Below, one piece after another: positions 5,565-12,943 of a DNA stretch of 16,609 nucleotides. Each line of letters starts with the position of its first letter. The first letter of the stretch is position 1. The DNA comes from Synergistaceae bacterium (GTDB lineage: Bacteria; Synergistota; Synergistia; Synergistales; Aminobacteriaceae): assembly GCA_009778055.1 (NCBI GenBank), contig WRKN01000034.1, forward strand, positions 1 to 16,609, written 5' to 3'. The translations under genes and the position numbers were made by a program. The notes below the pieces were generated by a model. It did not search any database, was not told the DNA's origin, and saw nothing but the letters and a program-made list of their open reading frames with translations.

Positions 5565-7824
5565 ATAAACTGGTCGCGAAAACTTCCTCTATGCTGGTGA
5601 AACCGGCTATCGCGTTGTTCAGGCCGGATTTACGCAGCGTCTTCATGCCCTTGTTTATGGCCGCGGAGCGCAGGACTATGTTGCTAGCGCCCTCCAGAAT
5701 CATCTTCCTCAGGTCGTCATCCACCAGCATTATCTCGTAAATGCCCTTGCGCCCTTTATAGCCCGCCCTGCAGTTGTTGCAGCCGATGGGCTTCCAGGCG
5801 TGCGTGCCATCCGGGACTTCGAGCGCCTCACACATTTTCGGCGGCATCTCGTACTCCTCCTTGCAGAAGGGGCAGAGCCTGCGCACCAACCTCTGAGCCA
5901 CGACGCCGGAAAGCGACGCCGACACCAGGAACGGGGGGACGCCCATATCCACCATTCGCGTGGCGGCGGAAGGAGCGTCGTTGGTGTGCAGCGTGGACAG
6001 GACGAAGTGCCCCGTAAGGGCGGCCCTGATGGCAATCTGCGCTGTTTTCTGGTCCCGGATTTCTCCGACCATGACTTTATCGGGGTCCTGCCGCAAGATG
6101 GAACGCAGAGCGGACTCGAAGGTGAGGCCGGCCTTCTCGTTGACGTGAACCTGATTGATGCCCGCGACGGTAAATTCGACCGGATCCTCGACGGTGATGA
6201 TGTTTACGTCGGGATGGTTGATTTTTTGCAGTATGGAATAAAGTGTCGTGGATTTCCCGCTTCCCGTCGGACCCGTCACCAGCATGATCCCCCAGGGGGT
6301 GGTGCAGAAAACCTCTATTTTTTCCATATCGTCCTGCTCCAGCCCCAGACGGTCAAGCCCCACCGCCGAGCTGTCCTGGTCCAGAATACGCAAGACCATC
6401 TTCTCGCCTACCATGGTTGGAAGCGAGCTCACGCGCATGTCTATGCGGCGTCCGGCCACCTTCATCAGTATGCGCCCGTCCTGCGGTTTCCTTCTCTCGG
6501 CAATGTCCATGCCGGCCATAATTTTTACGCGGGCCGAAACGGCCGGATGAAGCGCGACGGGATAGTCGAACGGCATGTAAAGGGCGCCGTCAACCCTGTA
6601 CCTGACGCGAGCCTCTTTTTCGTAGGGCTCCACGTGGATGTCCGAGGCTCCCTCCCGCACGGCCTGCTCAAGGATGTTGCTGACCAGTTGAATGACAGGC
6701 GCGTCGTCGGCGCCGGCCTCCGAAGCCGCTTCTTCCGTGGGCATTTTGCCGTCTTTGTAGACTTCGATGATGGCTTCTTCCAGGGTTCCATGAAGATTGT
6801 AAAGCCTGTCCAGATTGGTCTTGATCTCGGAAGCCGTCGTAATGCCGACCTTCAGTTCCTTCCCGGTGAGCATACGTACCTCGTCCTGGGCAAGAAGGTC
6901 CAACGGGTTGACCATGGCGATCAGCAGCGAGTCCCCCTCGGCGATTGCGAGCGGAATAAGCTGCAGCCGCTCCGAAACATGGCGCGGCACGGCTTTTATG
7001 GCTTCCGGCATGGGACGGTAACGCGTAAGGGTAAACATCGGCATCTTCAACTGCGTCGACAGAGCCTCGGCCAGCCGGATTTCAGTCATAATGCCCTCGG
7101 ATATGAGTATTTCCCCCAGGCGTTTGCCCGTACGTTTCTGTTTTTGGAGCGTGTCCATCAACTGCTGTTCGCTGATGACCCCGGCCTGTACGAGAATGTC
7201 GCCCAATTTAGGCTGCTTGCGAGACAATTCCATAACGTTGCCCATCTGCGGCACGGACGGGGCTTCGGCGGGCTTGGCTGCCGGAGCGGGTTCCGGCTGA
7301 GCCTCCGCCGCGGGCTGAGGCTGTTCCACAGGCGGGGCCGCAACCGGTTCCGGTTCCGGGGCAACCTCTTCCGTATACGCGGCAAGCGCGCCGTTAGCCA
7401 CGTCGGACAGGGCCGAGACGATGTTCTCTCTGGTGGCCAGCACGAATTTGACGTCAAGCGGCGTAACCATGCGCAGGTCGTCCTGAGCGGTGATGTCCAG
7501 GGGATCGGTAATCGCCACGGTGAGGGTGCGGCTTTCCCTATTCAGCTCGACAGGAAACACGGTCAAGTGCTCCATCAGAGTAATGGGCAGGGAGTTTATG
7601 GCGGACACGTTTTTAAAGTAGTCCCTGACGTTTACGACCTGCCACATAAATTGAAGCCCCAGGGCATCCGTCACCTGCTGCGAGGTCAAATACCCTTTTC
7701 CGACCAAAATTTCGCCCAGCCTTTTAGTGGAGCTGGCTTGCTCGCTCAGGGCCTCTTCAAGCTGCTCCCTGGTTATACCGCCCGCCTCAAGGAGAATTTC
7801 CCCAATTTTTTTACGTAGTTCCAT
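5563..7824 (-). CDS. pilB: PilB-family extension ATPase with two MshEN domains (PilB-2)
   Basis: This 753-residue pilus assembly ATPase is longer than typical PilB (about 560-580). Residues 1-150 are one MshEN (T2SSE_N) domain, 151-200 a Pro/Ala/Glu linker, and 201-350 a second MshEN domain. The ATPase follows, with Walker A GPTGSGKST (518-526), Asp box VEDPVEF, Walker B VMVGEIRD (584-591) and His box GHFVLSTLHTND. A zinc site is formed by C651/C654 (CPFC) and C682/C685 (CNNC). Each MshEN domain shows the paired c-di-GMP motif, K/R-hydrophobic-G then a run to Q, repeated after five residues: KIGEIL to LSEQ then RLGEIL; KLGDIL to LQKQ then RLGEIL. ATG at 7824 follows GGGGGCG. It heads the pilB-2, pilT-2, pilT-1, pilC, pilin 3 run. 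The duplicated sensor domain could give steeper or dual c-di-GMP control, by inference. Confidence 0.95.
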   Translation of the reverse strand: MELRKKIGEILLEAGGITREQLEEALSEQASSTKRLGEILVGKGYLTSQQVTDALGLQFMWQVVNVRDYFKNVSAINSLPITLMEHLTVFPVELNRESRTLTVAITDPLDITAQDDLRMVTPLDVKFVLATRENIVSALSDVANGALAAYTEEVAPEPEPVAAPPVEQPQPAAEAQPEPAPAAKPAEAPSVPQMGNVMELSRKQPKLGDILVQAGVISEQQLMDTLQKQKRTGKRLGEILISEGIMTEIRLAEALSTQLKMPMFTLTRYRPMPEAIKAVPRHVSERLQLIPLAIAEGDSLLIAMVNPLDLLAQDEVRMLTGKELKVGITTASEIKTNLDRLYNLHGTLEEAIIEVYKDGKMPTEEAASEAGADDAPVIQLVSNILEQAVREGASDIHVEPYEKEARVRYRVDGALYMPFDYPVALHPAVSARVKIMAGMDIAERRKPQDGRILMKVAGRRIDMRVSSLPTMVGEKMVLRILDQDSSAVGLDRLGLEQDDMEKIEVFCTTPWGIMLVTGPTGSGKSTTLYSILQKINHPDVNIITVEDPVEFTVAGINQVHVNEKAGLTFESALRSILRQDPDKVMVGEIRDQKTAQIAIRAALTGHFVLSTLHTNDAPSAATRMVDMGVPPFLVSASLSGVVAQRLVRRLCPFCKEEYEMPPKMCEALEVPDGTHAWKPIGCNNCRAGYKGRKGIYEIMLVDDDLRKMILEGASNIVLRSAAINKGMKTLRKSGLNNAIAGFTSIEEVFATSL

Positions 7825-7967
7825 ATGTCACGCCCCCAGCCAAGACATGGAAAATTAAACCCCAGGCAATATACTTACAATGACTTCAACAATTACTTAG
7901 ATATTAACTGAAACCAACATTCAACGCAAGGGGCAGGCGAATCGAAGATTATTAAATCAGCGTTTTC
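7825..7967 (-). promoter_or_regulatory. 143-bp AT-rich gap between the two pilB genes, probable promoter region
   Basis: This is the widest gap inside the minus-strand cluster and is clearly more AT-rich than the genes beside it. The best promoter-like pair is TTGCGT (7924-7929), then 17 bases, then TAATAT (7901-7906); the hexamers match consensus at only 3 and 4 of 6 positions. I see no hairpin with a T-run and no c-di-GMP riboswitch core. The gap probably lets pilB-2 and the genes after it be transcribed separately from the WG gene and pilB-1. Confidence 0.35.
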
Positions 7968-9611
7968 CTAAAGGGTCGTGGAGAATACCTCCTCCAAACT
8001 GGTTACGCCCGCCAGGACGTTGTTTATTCCCGACCGGCGAAGCGTCTTCATCCCCTTTTTTACAGCCGCGTCGCGAATCCTCAGGGCGTTTTCCCCCTCC
8101 AGGATCATCCGCCTCAGCTCGTCGTCCATCGGCATGATCTCGTATATGCCGATCCTTCCCTTGTAGCCCTGCCTGCAGTCGTTGCAGCCCACGGCCTTCC
8201 ACACGCGCGCGCCGCGCGGCAGCCCAAGCGATTCGCGCGCGTGGAGGGGAAGCCCGTATTCCTCTCTGCAGTACGGGCACAGCCTCCTGACAAGCCTTTG
8301 GGCTATTACCCCGGACAGCGACGCGGCAACCAGGAACGGGGGAACTCCCATTTCAATAAGGCGCGTCAGGGCGCTGGGGGCGTCGTTGGTGTGAAGGGTG
8401 GACAGAACGAGGTGCCCGGTAAGGGCGGCGCGGATGACAATCTGTGCCGTGACGTGGTCGCGGACCTCCCCGACCATGACCTTATCCGGATCCTGGCGCA
8501 GAATCGAGCGCAACGCCGTCTCGAAACTCACTCCCGCCTTCTCGTTCACGTGTATCTGGCTTATGCCATCCAGTGAGTACTCCACCGGGTCTTCCACGGT
8601 AACAATGTTGACTCCGACCTGATTGATCCTCTCCATCATCGAGTAAAGCGTGGTCGACTTTCCGCTTCCGGTGGGGCCCGTGGCCAGCACCACCCCCCAC
8701 GGCACGGAGCAGAGTTCGGAGATTTTTTCCATGTCGTCCGGTTCCAGCCCCAATTGCGCCAGCCCAATCGCCGAATTGGACTGATCCAGAATCCTGATGA
8801 CTATTTTCTCGCCCTTTGTGGTAGGGACGGAATTGACCCGGAGATCCACGGAGCGGCCCCCGGTTTTGATCAGAATACGCCCATCCTGGGGTTTTCTTCT
8901 CTCGGCGATGTCCATGCCGGCCATTATCTTCAAGCGGGCGGAAACGGACGGATGCAGCGCGGAAGGATACTCGAAAGCGGCGTAAAGCACCCCGTCCACC
9001 CGATAACGTATGCGGGCGTTGTGCCTGCACGGCTCGACGTGGACGTCCGACGCCTCCTCCCGGACCGCCTGCGCCAGTATGTTGTTTACAAGCTGAATCA
9101 CCGGGGCGTCGTCGGCCTGAGGCTCGGGGAAATAATCGGCGTAGGACGACTCCTGAACCTCGACGATAGCGTCTTCCAGGCTGGCCCTCAGATTGTAGAG
9201 CCTGTCCAGGTTGTTTTTGATCTCCGTTGACGTGGTGACGCCCAATTTGAGGTCGAGTCCCGTTATCATGCGTACTTCGTCCTGGGCCAGGATGTCCAGC
9301 GGGTCAGACATGGCGGCGAGCAGGCACGAACCCTCTATTATGGAAAGGGGGACGAGCTGCAGACGTTCGGCAACACCGCGCGGAACCAGGTCTATCGCCT
9401 CCCTCATGGGCTGGTAGCGGGTCAGCCTGAACATGGGAATCTGAAGCTGCTCGGACAACGCCTCCGCAAGCCTGATCTCGGTTATGACGCCCTCGGCCAC
9501 GAGGATGTCGCCAATCCGCCTGCTCATCAGCGGCTGCTTGCGCAGCGCGTCCTTCAACTGAGTCGCCGTAACGTAACCCGCGTCCAACAGAACTTTTCCC
9601 AATTTTTTCAT
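7968..9611 (-). CDS. pilB: PilB-family extension ATPase with one MshEN domain (PilB-1)
   Basis: This 547-residue pilus assembly ATPase is close to usual PilB size. Residues 1-150 form an MshEN domain with the two-part c-di-GMP motif (KLGKVLLDAG to LRKQ, five residues, RIGDILVAEG to LSEQ). The catalytic part has Walker A GPTGSGKST (312-320), Asp box VEDPVEY, Walker B VMVGEVRD, His box GHLVLSTLHTND and zinc cysteines C445/C448 and C476/C479. The frame is open further upstream, but I choose ATG at 9611. The protein then begins MKKLGKVLLDAG, aligning with MELRKKIGEILLEAG of PilB-2, and the ATG overlaps the TGA of the WG gene (ATGA), which indicates translational coupling. An ATG at 9632 would add seven residues and has no better ribosome site. 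It is very similar to PilB-2 from residue 2 onward but lacks that protein's extra MshEN copy and linker. Confidence 0.94.
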   Translation of the reverse strand: MKKLGKVLLDAGYVTATQLKDALRKQPLMSRRIGDILVAEGVITEIRLAEALSEQLQIPMFRLTRYQPMREAIDLVPRGVAERLQLVPLSIIEGSCLLAAMSDPLDILAQDEVRMITGLDLKLGVTTSTEIKNNLDRLYNLRASLEDAIVEVQESSYADYFPEPQADDAPVIQLVNNILAQAVREEASDVHVEPCRHNARIRYRVDGVLYAAFEYPSALHPSVSARLKIMAGMDIAERRKPQDGRILIKTGGRSVDLRVNSVPTTKGEKIVIRILDQSNSAIGLAQLGLEPDDMEKISELCSVPWGVVLATGPTGSGKSTTLYSMMERINQVGVNIVTVEDPVEYSLDGISQIHVNEKAGVSFETALRSILRQDPDKVMVGEVRDHVTAQIVIRAALTGHLVLSTLHTNDAPSALTRLIEMGVPPFLVAASLSGVIAQRLVRRLCPYCREEYGLPLHARESLGLPRGARVWKAVGCNDCRQGYKGRIGIYEIMPMDDELRRMILEGENALRIRDAAVKKGMKTLRRSGINNVLAGVTSLEEVFSTTL

Positions 9612-11404
9612 GGTTGCGCGATATACCACCATAAATCGTTTCTGACGACCACGGCTTTCTCCTCCCTGAACGGAAACGCGGCGTCGAAGATCGGGGGGAC
9701 GATTATTCTCCCTCCCGAATCCGCGTAACCCCACCCGCCCGACTCCGACCTGAACGGCACGGCGCCCCCAAATACCGCCGCGCCGGGTGTTGATCCGCCG
9801 GACGCGGGATCCGTTCTTAAAATTTTACCGGCGCGGTCTATGTAACGCGCGCCGGAGCGCGCCGTTTCCACAAGGACCCGGCCGGACTTAAAACGGGGCG
9901 CTTCCGCCTTCCACGGGGCAAAAGCGGCATTTATGACAACCCTGCCGCGCTTGTCTATAAAACCCGTCCTGCCGTTCGACAGCACCGCCGCCAGCCCTTC
10001 GGAAAACGCCCCCGCCTCGCCCCCGCCGGCAGGGACCCCAAAGTTAGCCCTGATGACCGTGCGTCCCTGGTCGTTGATATACCCTATACGATTTCTCACG
10101 CGCACGGCGGCCAGCCCCTCGCTGAACGGCCAGGCCGCGTCGAAGCCGAAAGGTATCCGCACCGCGCCGGTCTTGTCCACGTAGCCCCACGCGTCCCCGG
10201 AAGCGACGGCGGCCAGCCCCTCCGAAAAATCCCCCGCGCCGTCGAAGGACGCGGCGAAGGCCAGGCGGCCCTGGCCGTTCATGTAATATTTTCTGCCCTG
10301 AAACCCGACCACCGCCAGCCCCTCCGAAAAAGGCCCGGCGTACTCGAAGGCCGCGTCGAAAAGCGGGGATACTTTCCAGCCCAGGTATCCCCACAGCCCG
10401 CGGGCGTCGCGCGCCGCCGCCAGCCCTTCGTGAAACGGCCAAGCCTCCAGGTAGACGGGGTCGGAGACCCACGCGCCCCTTCCGTCGATATAGCCCCAGC
10501 GGCCCGCGTATTTTACCCCGGCAATTCCGTGGGAGAAGTTCATCGCGTCCTCGAAAGCGGCCTCAATTTCAAGTTCCCCGGAGGTGGATATAAACCCCCA
10601 TCTCTGCCCTTTGCGGACGGCGGCGCGCCCCTCGCTGAAGCTCCAGGCAGCGTCGTAAACCGGTTCGACGGCCCAGCTTCCCTCGCGGTTGATGAAACCC
10701 CACCGGCCGTGTTCCGCCACGCCGGCCAGCCCGTCAGAAAATACGCGCCCATGAACCGCCGCGTCGAAGCGGGGCGAGACGGCCCACCCCCCGTCAAGGC
10801 CGATGAAGCCGATCTTTCCGCCGTCGCGCATGGCGGCAAGGTCATCGACGAACGGCCAGGCCTCGTCGTACCAGGGCGGAGCCACCCATCCGCCGCTTTT
10901 GTCTATGAAACCATGCCCACCGGCCATGACCACGGCGGCCCGCCCCTGATAAAACTCCCCCGCCAGATCGAAGCCGGCGGGAATGGCCGGCCGCCCCTGA
11001 CGGTCGACGTAACCCCACTTGTCCTGCGAACGCACCGCGGCCAGTCCCTCGCTGAAAAAACCGGCGGCCTCGTAGTCGGGGCTTATGACAAACTCCCCCT
11101 TACCGTTTATAAACCCCCACCCCGAGTCCGTTTCCACGGAGGCCAGCCCCTCGCGGAAAGGCCCGGCCGCTTTCAGGGTCGGCGGCGTCAGCCAGTTCCC
11201 CCTGGCGTCTACATACCCCCACAGGCCCATTACCTCCACAGCCGCGTAACCGCCGGAAAATCTTTCCGCCCTGTCATAGGACGGAAAAATCAGCCATTCG
11301 AGACGTGAAGCCTCTGCCCTCCCCTGAACTCCCCAGGCCGGGCTCAGCAAAAGCAGCAAAAACGGCAAAAGCGGCAAAACGGCCCGGCGTTTTAAATCAA
11401 ACAT
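9608..11404 (-). CDS. Secreted WG-repeat protein, about 16 repeats
   Basis: This 598-residue protein is built from tandem repeats of about 40 residues with the core (W/I)G(Y/F)(I/V)D-x-x-G followed by hydrophobic strands and F-S-E-G-L-A-A-V. About 16 cores can be counted from WGYVDARG near the start to a terminal WWYIAQP; some are degenerate (KYYMNGQG, ARYIDRAG). The first 30 or so residues are a Sec signal peptide: FDLKRR, then a Leu/Pro-rich core ending AWGVQG. The protein is probably periplasmic or surface-exposed. I place the start at ATG 11404 because AGGGG (11413-11417) is eight bases upstream; ATGs at 11410 and 11440 lack good spacing or any site. Its stop overlaps the pilB-1 start. 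WG-repeat proteins are widespread but mostly without known function. Coupling to a pilus motor suggests a role in pilus assembly, adhesion or surface sensing, which is inference. Confidence 0.9.
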   Translation of the reverse strand: MFDLKRRAVLPLLPFLLLLLSPAWGVQGRAEASRLEWLIFPSYDRAERFSGGYAAVEVMGLWGYVDARGNWLTPPTLKAAGPFREGLASVETDSGWGFINGKGEFVISPDYEAAGFFSEGLAAVRSQDKWGYVDRQGRPAIPAGFDLAGEFYQGRAAVVMAGGHGFIDKSGGWVAPPWYDEAWPFVDDLAAMRDGGKIGFIGLDGGWAVSPRFDAAVHGRVFSDGLAGVAEHGRWGFINREGSWAVEPVYDAAWSFSEGRAAVRKGQRWGFISTSGELEIEAAFEDAMNFSHGIAGVKYAGRWGYIDGRGAWVSDPVYLEAWPFHEGLAAARDARGLWGYLGWKVSPLFDAAFEYAGPFSEGLAVVGFQGRKYYMNGQGRLAFAASFDGAGDFSEGLAAVASGDAWGYVDKTGAVRIPFGFDAAWPFSEGLAAVRVRNRIGYINDQGRTVIRANFGVPAGGGEAGAFSEGLAAVLSNGRTGFIDKRGRVVINAAFAPWKAEAPRFKSGRVLVETARSGARYIDRAGKILRTDPASGGSTPGAAVFGGAVPFRSESGGWGYADSGGRIIVPPIFDAAFPFREEKAVVVRNDLWWYIAQP

Positions 11405-11495
11405 TCCCATCGCCCCTGCGGTTCGATTTTCTGATACCATACTTGTTGATTTTATAATATATGTAGATAAAACTCATGGAAGACTCTTGAAAAAA

Positions 11496-11524
11496 ATGAC
11501 ATAATGAAAATGAAATAATATAAT
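11496..11524 (+). promoter_or_regulatory. Strong sigma70-type promoter for the GAF/EAL operon
   Basis: ATGACA (11496-11501) is followed by exactly 17 bases and then a perfect TATAAT (11519-11524). Transcription would start near 11531, giving a leader of about 33 bases to the TTG start at 11564. The surrounding 11441-11530 region is very AT-rich and also serves as the upstream region of the divergent WG gene. For that direction I see only weak -10-like boxes (around 11454-11461) without a convincing -35. Confidence 0.7.
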
Positions 11525-11548
11525 GAAGGCCGGTTGTTTATTTTGTCT

Positions 11549-11556
11549 GGAGGTGG
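11549..11556 (+). promoter_or_regulatory. Ribosome binding site deciding the TTG start at 11564
   Basis: GGAGGTGG lies seven bases before TTG at 11564. The frame is open from 11534, but the TTG there sits upstream of this site and about three bases from the predicted transcription start, so it is unlikely to be used. Confidence 0.85.
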
Positions 11557-11563
11557 AAGAATT

Positions 11564-12913
11564 TTGAGCAGTCTCTACGAACAAATGGACTTTATTCTGT
11601 CCGGGGGAGCCCTGAACTCCCTGTCGGGATTTTTGTCCTCGAGGGTAAGCGCCGCGTTGATAGTGACTCCGGTAAACGCTGACCTGGAGATCGCGGACGC
11701 GGTAGGGACGAAGACCGACGGTCTGTTTTTGCGGGGATGGGCCCCAAAACTGGCCTCCGCTTTCCCGCCGCGGGCAAAAAACAAAAAATTCGAGGTAATC
11801 CACGCCCCCGTAACCTCGGATAACATAGAAGGCGAATGGCAGTGGGCCGTGGCCGTTCGCGGCAAGCGATGGGCTTTCTACGTCCTGCTGCGCGAGACGC
11901 CGGAGCCGCTGCTGGCGGAACTCATGCCCGTGGCCGGCCTTGTCGCGCTCTGGCAGGAATTTCAATATATGGAGACGGCGGAGAAACGGCTTTCGCAGCT
12001 CGCCTATATGATCCTCGCGACAAAAAGCACTCTGGCCTCCATTTTCGAGCCGGTACCGTTGAGCTATTACGCTTCGTTCCTTATGGACGTCCTGAACGAG
12101 AGCCTGTTCCCCCGCTCGCTTTCCATCTTCAAGGACGATGGCGCCGCCTTGATCCCGCTCGCCGGGGAAAACGCCCCGCCGGAAAGAAAAGGGATTTACG
12201 CCCAGAAAATGCTCCCCTCAACCCCCATTGTGACGAAAAGCGACTCCTCCCCTTACGAGGTGGCGCTCCCGATAGTCGAACCGCACCAGCGCCTGTTCTG
12301 CGTCATGCAATGGGACAATATGCCGGAAAAAGAGACCCTGAGCTTTCTTGAGCTCATCGGCAACCTGGCGTCGCGGGCGCTGGCCATCAGCAGCCTGAGA
12401 TCAGAGAGCGAGGGCGGAAAAGGCGAAATATCCTCCGGCAAATACACGATACTCACGCTGAGTAAAGCCCTGAACGCCCTGAAGAGCAGAAAAAACCGGC
12501 ATGACCTGCTGTCAATGACGGCGGACATCGTGACGGAGATGACCAAGGTCAGGGAGTGCCTGCTTGTGGCGTGGAACAAGGAGCTTGGCGGGTACGTGCC
12601 GTTCGACTACCGCAAGGACGACATAAAAACCTCCTGCGATTCCTCGCTGCTGCGCCTGGACAGGGTACGATCCGAAGCGGAAACCCAGTTTTTCGACTTT
12701 CCCTCGCGGGAGTTTTCCGAGCTTCTGTACTGCCCGTGGCCGGAGATGTCCGCCATGAAGCTGGTTTTCCCTATCTGGGACAGGGGGCGGATGGATGGGT
12801 TTATCGCCGTTTCCTCGGATCAATCCGCCATGAAGGACGGCAACAAGCTCTCCGCCCTTGTTATCATCGCGCAGTTCACCGCGTTCGCTTTGAGAAATTT
12901 CGATTGCGCGTGA
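11564..12913 (+). CDS. Cytoplasmic protein of three GAF-like modules, function unknown
   Basis: The product has 449 residues with no signal peptide or membrane helix. I see three modules with similar endings: about 1-130 (AFYVLLRETPEPLLAELMPVAGLVALW), about 140-280 (VALPIVEPHQRLFCVMQW then a helix LELIGNLASRALAIS) and about 295-449 (LVFPIWDRGRMDGFIAVSS then LSALVIIAQFTAFALRN). The pattern of a hydrophobic strand pair followed by a long amphipathic helix is that of GAF domains, though the sequences are divergent and no known ligand pocket motif is visible. There is no kinase, cyclase, HTH or other output domain. It is the first gene of a two-gene operon, 30 bases before a PAS-GGDEF-EAL protein, so it may sense a signal and control that enzyme by direct contact. 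The GAF assignment is from pattern and not certain. Confidence 0.75.
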   Translation: MSSLYEQMDFILSGGALNSLSGFLSSRVSAALIVTPVNADLEIADAVGTKTDGLFLRGWAPKLASAFPPRAKNKKFEVIHAPVTSDNIEGEWQWAVAVRGKRWAFYVLLRETPEPLLAELMPVAGLVALWQEFQYMETAEKRLSQLAYMILATKSTLASIFEPVPLSYYASFLMDVLNESLFPRSLSIFKDDGAALIPLAGENAPPERKGIYAQKMLPSTPIVTKSDSSPYEVALPIVEPHQRLFCVMQWDNMPEKETLSFLELIGNLASRALAISSLRSESEGGKGEISSGKYTILTLSKALNALKSRKNRHDLLSMTADIVTEMTKVRECLLVAWNKELGGYVPFDYRKDDIKTSCDSSLLRLDRVRSEAETQFFDFPSREFSELLYCPWPEMSAMKLVFPIWDRGRMDGFIAVSSDQSAMKDGNKLSALVIIAQFTAFALRNFDCA

Positions 12914-12943
12914 CGCGTAAAAATGGAGGACTAGTAAACAAAA

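Noticed and set aside
5800..7818. A 672-codon plus-strand open frame opposite pilB-2
   Set aside because: The translation is rich in His, Arg and Gln with no domain pattern and mirrors the PilB-2 codons in antisense, as is usual opposite GC-rich genes. It also contains no plausible ribosome site.
7825..7967. c-di-GMP riboswitch in the gap between the pilB genes or before the pilins
   Set aside because: I looked for the conserved GEMM core in 7825-7967, 1516-1625 and 11405-11563 and did not see it. The gaps are also short for an aptamer plus expression platform.
9612..9734. Longer N-terminus for PilB-1 starting at 9734
   Set aside because: The extra 41 residues are Arg-rich shadow sequence inside the WG gene. 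The alignment with PilB-2 and the ATGA overlap support 9611.
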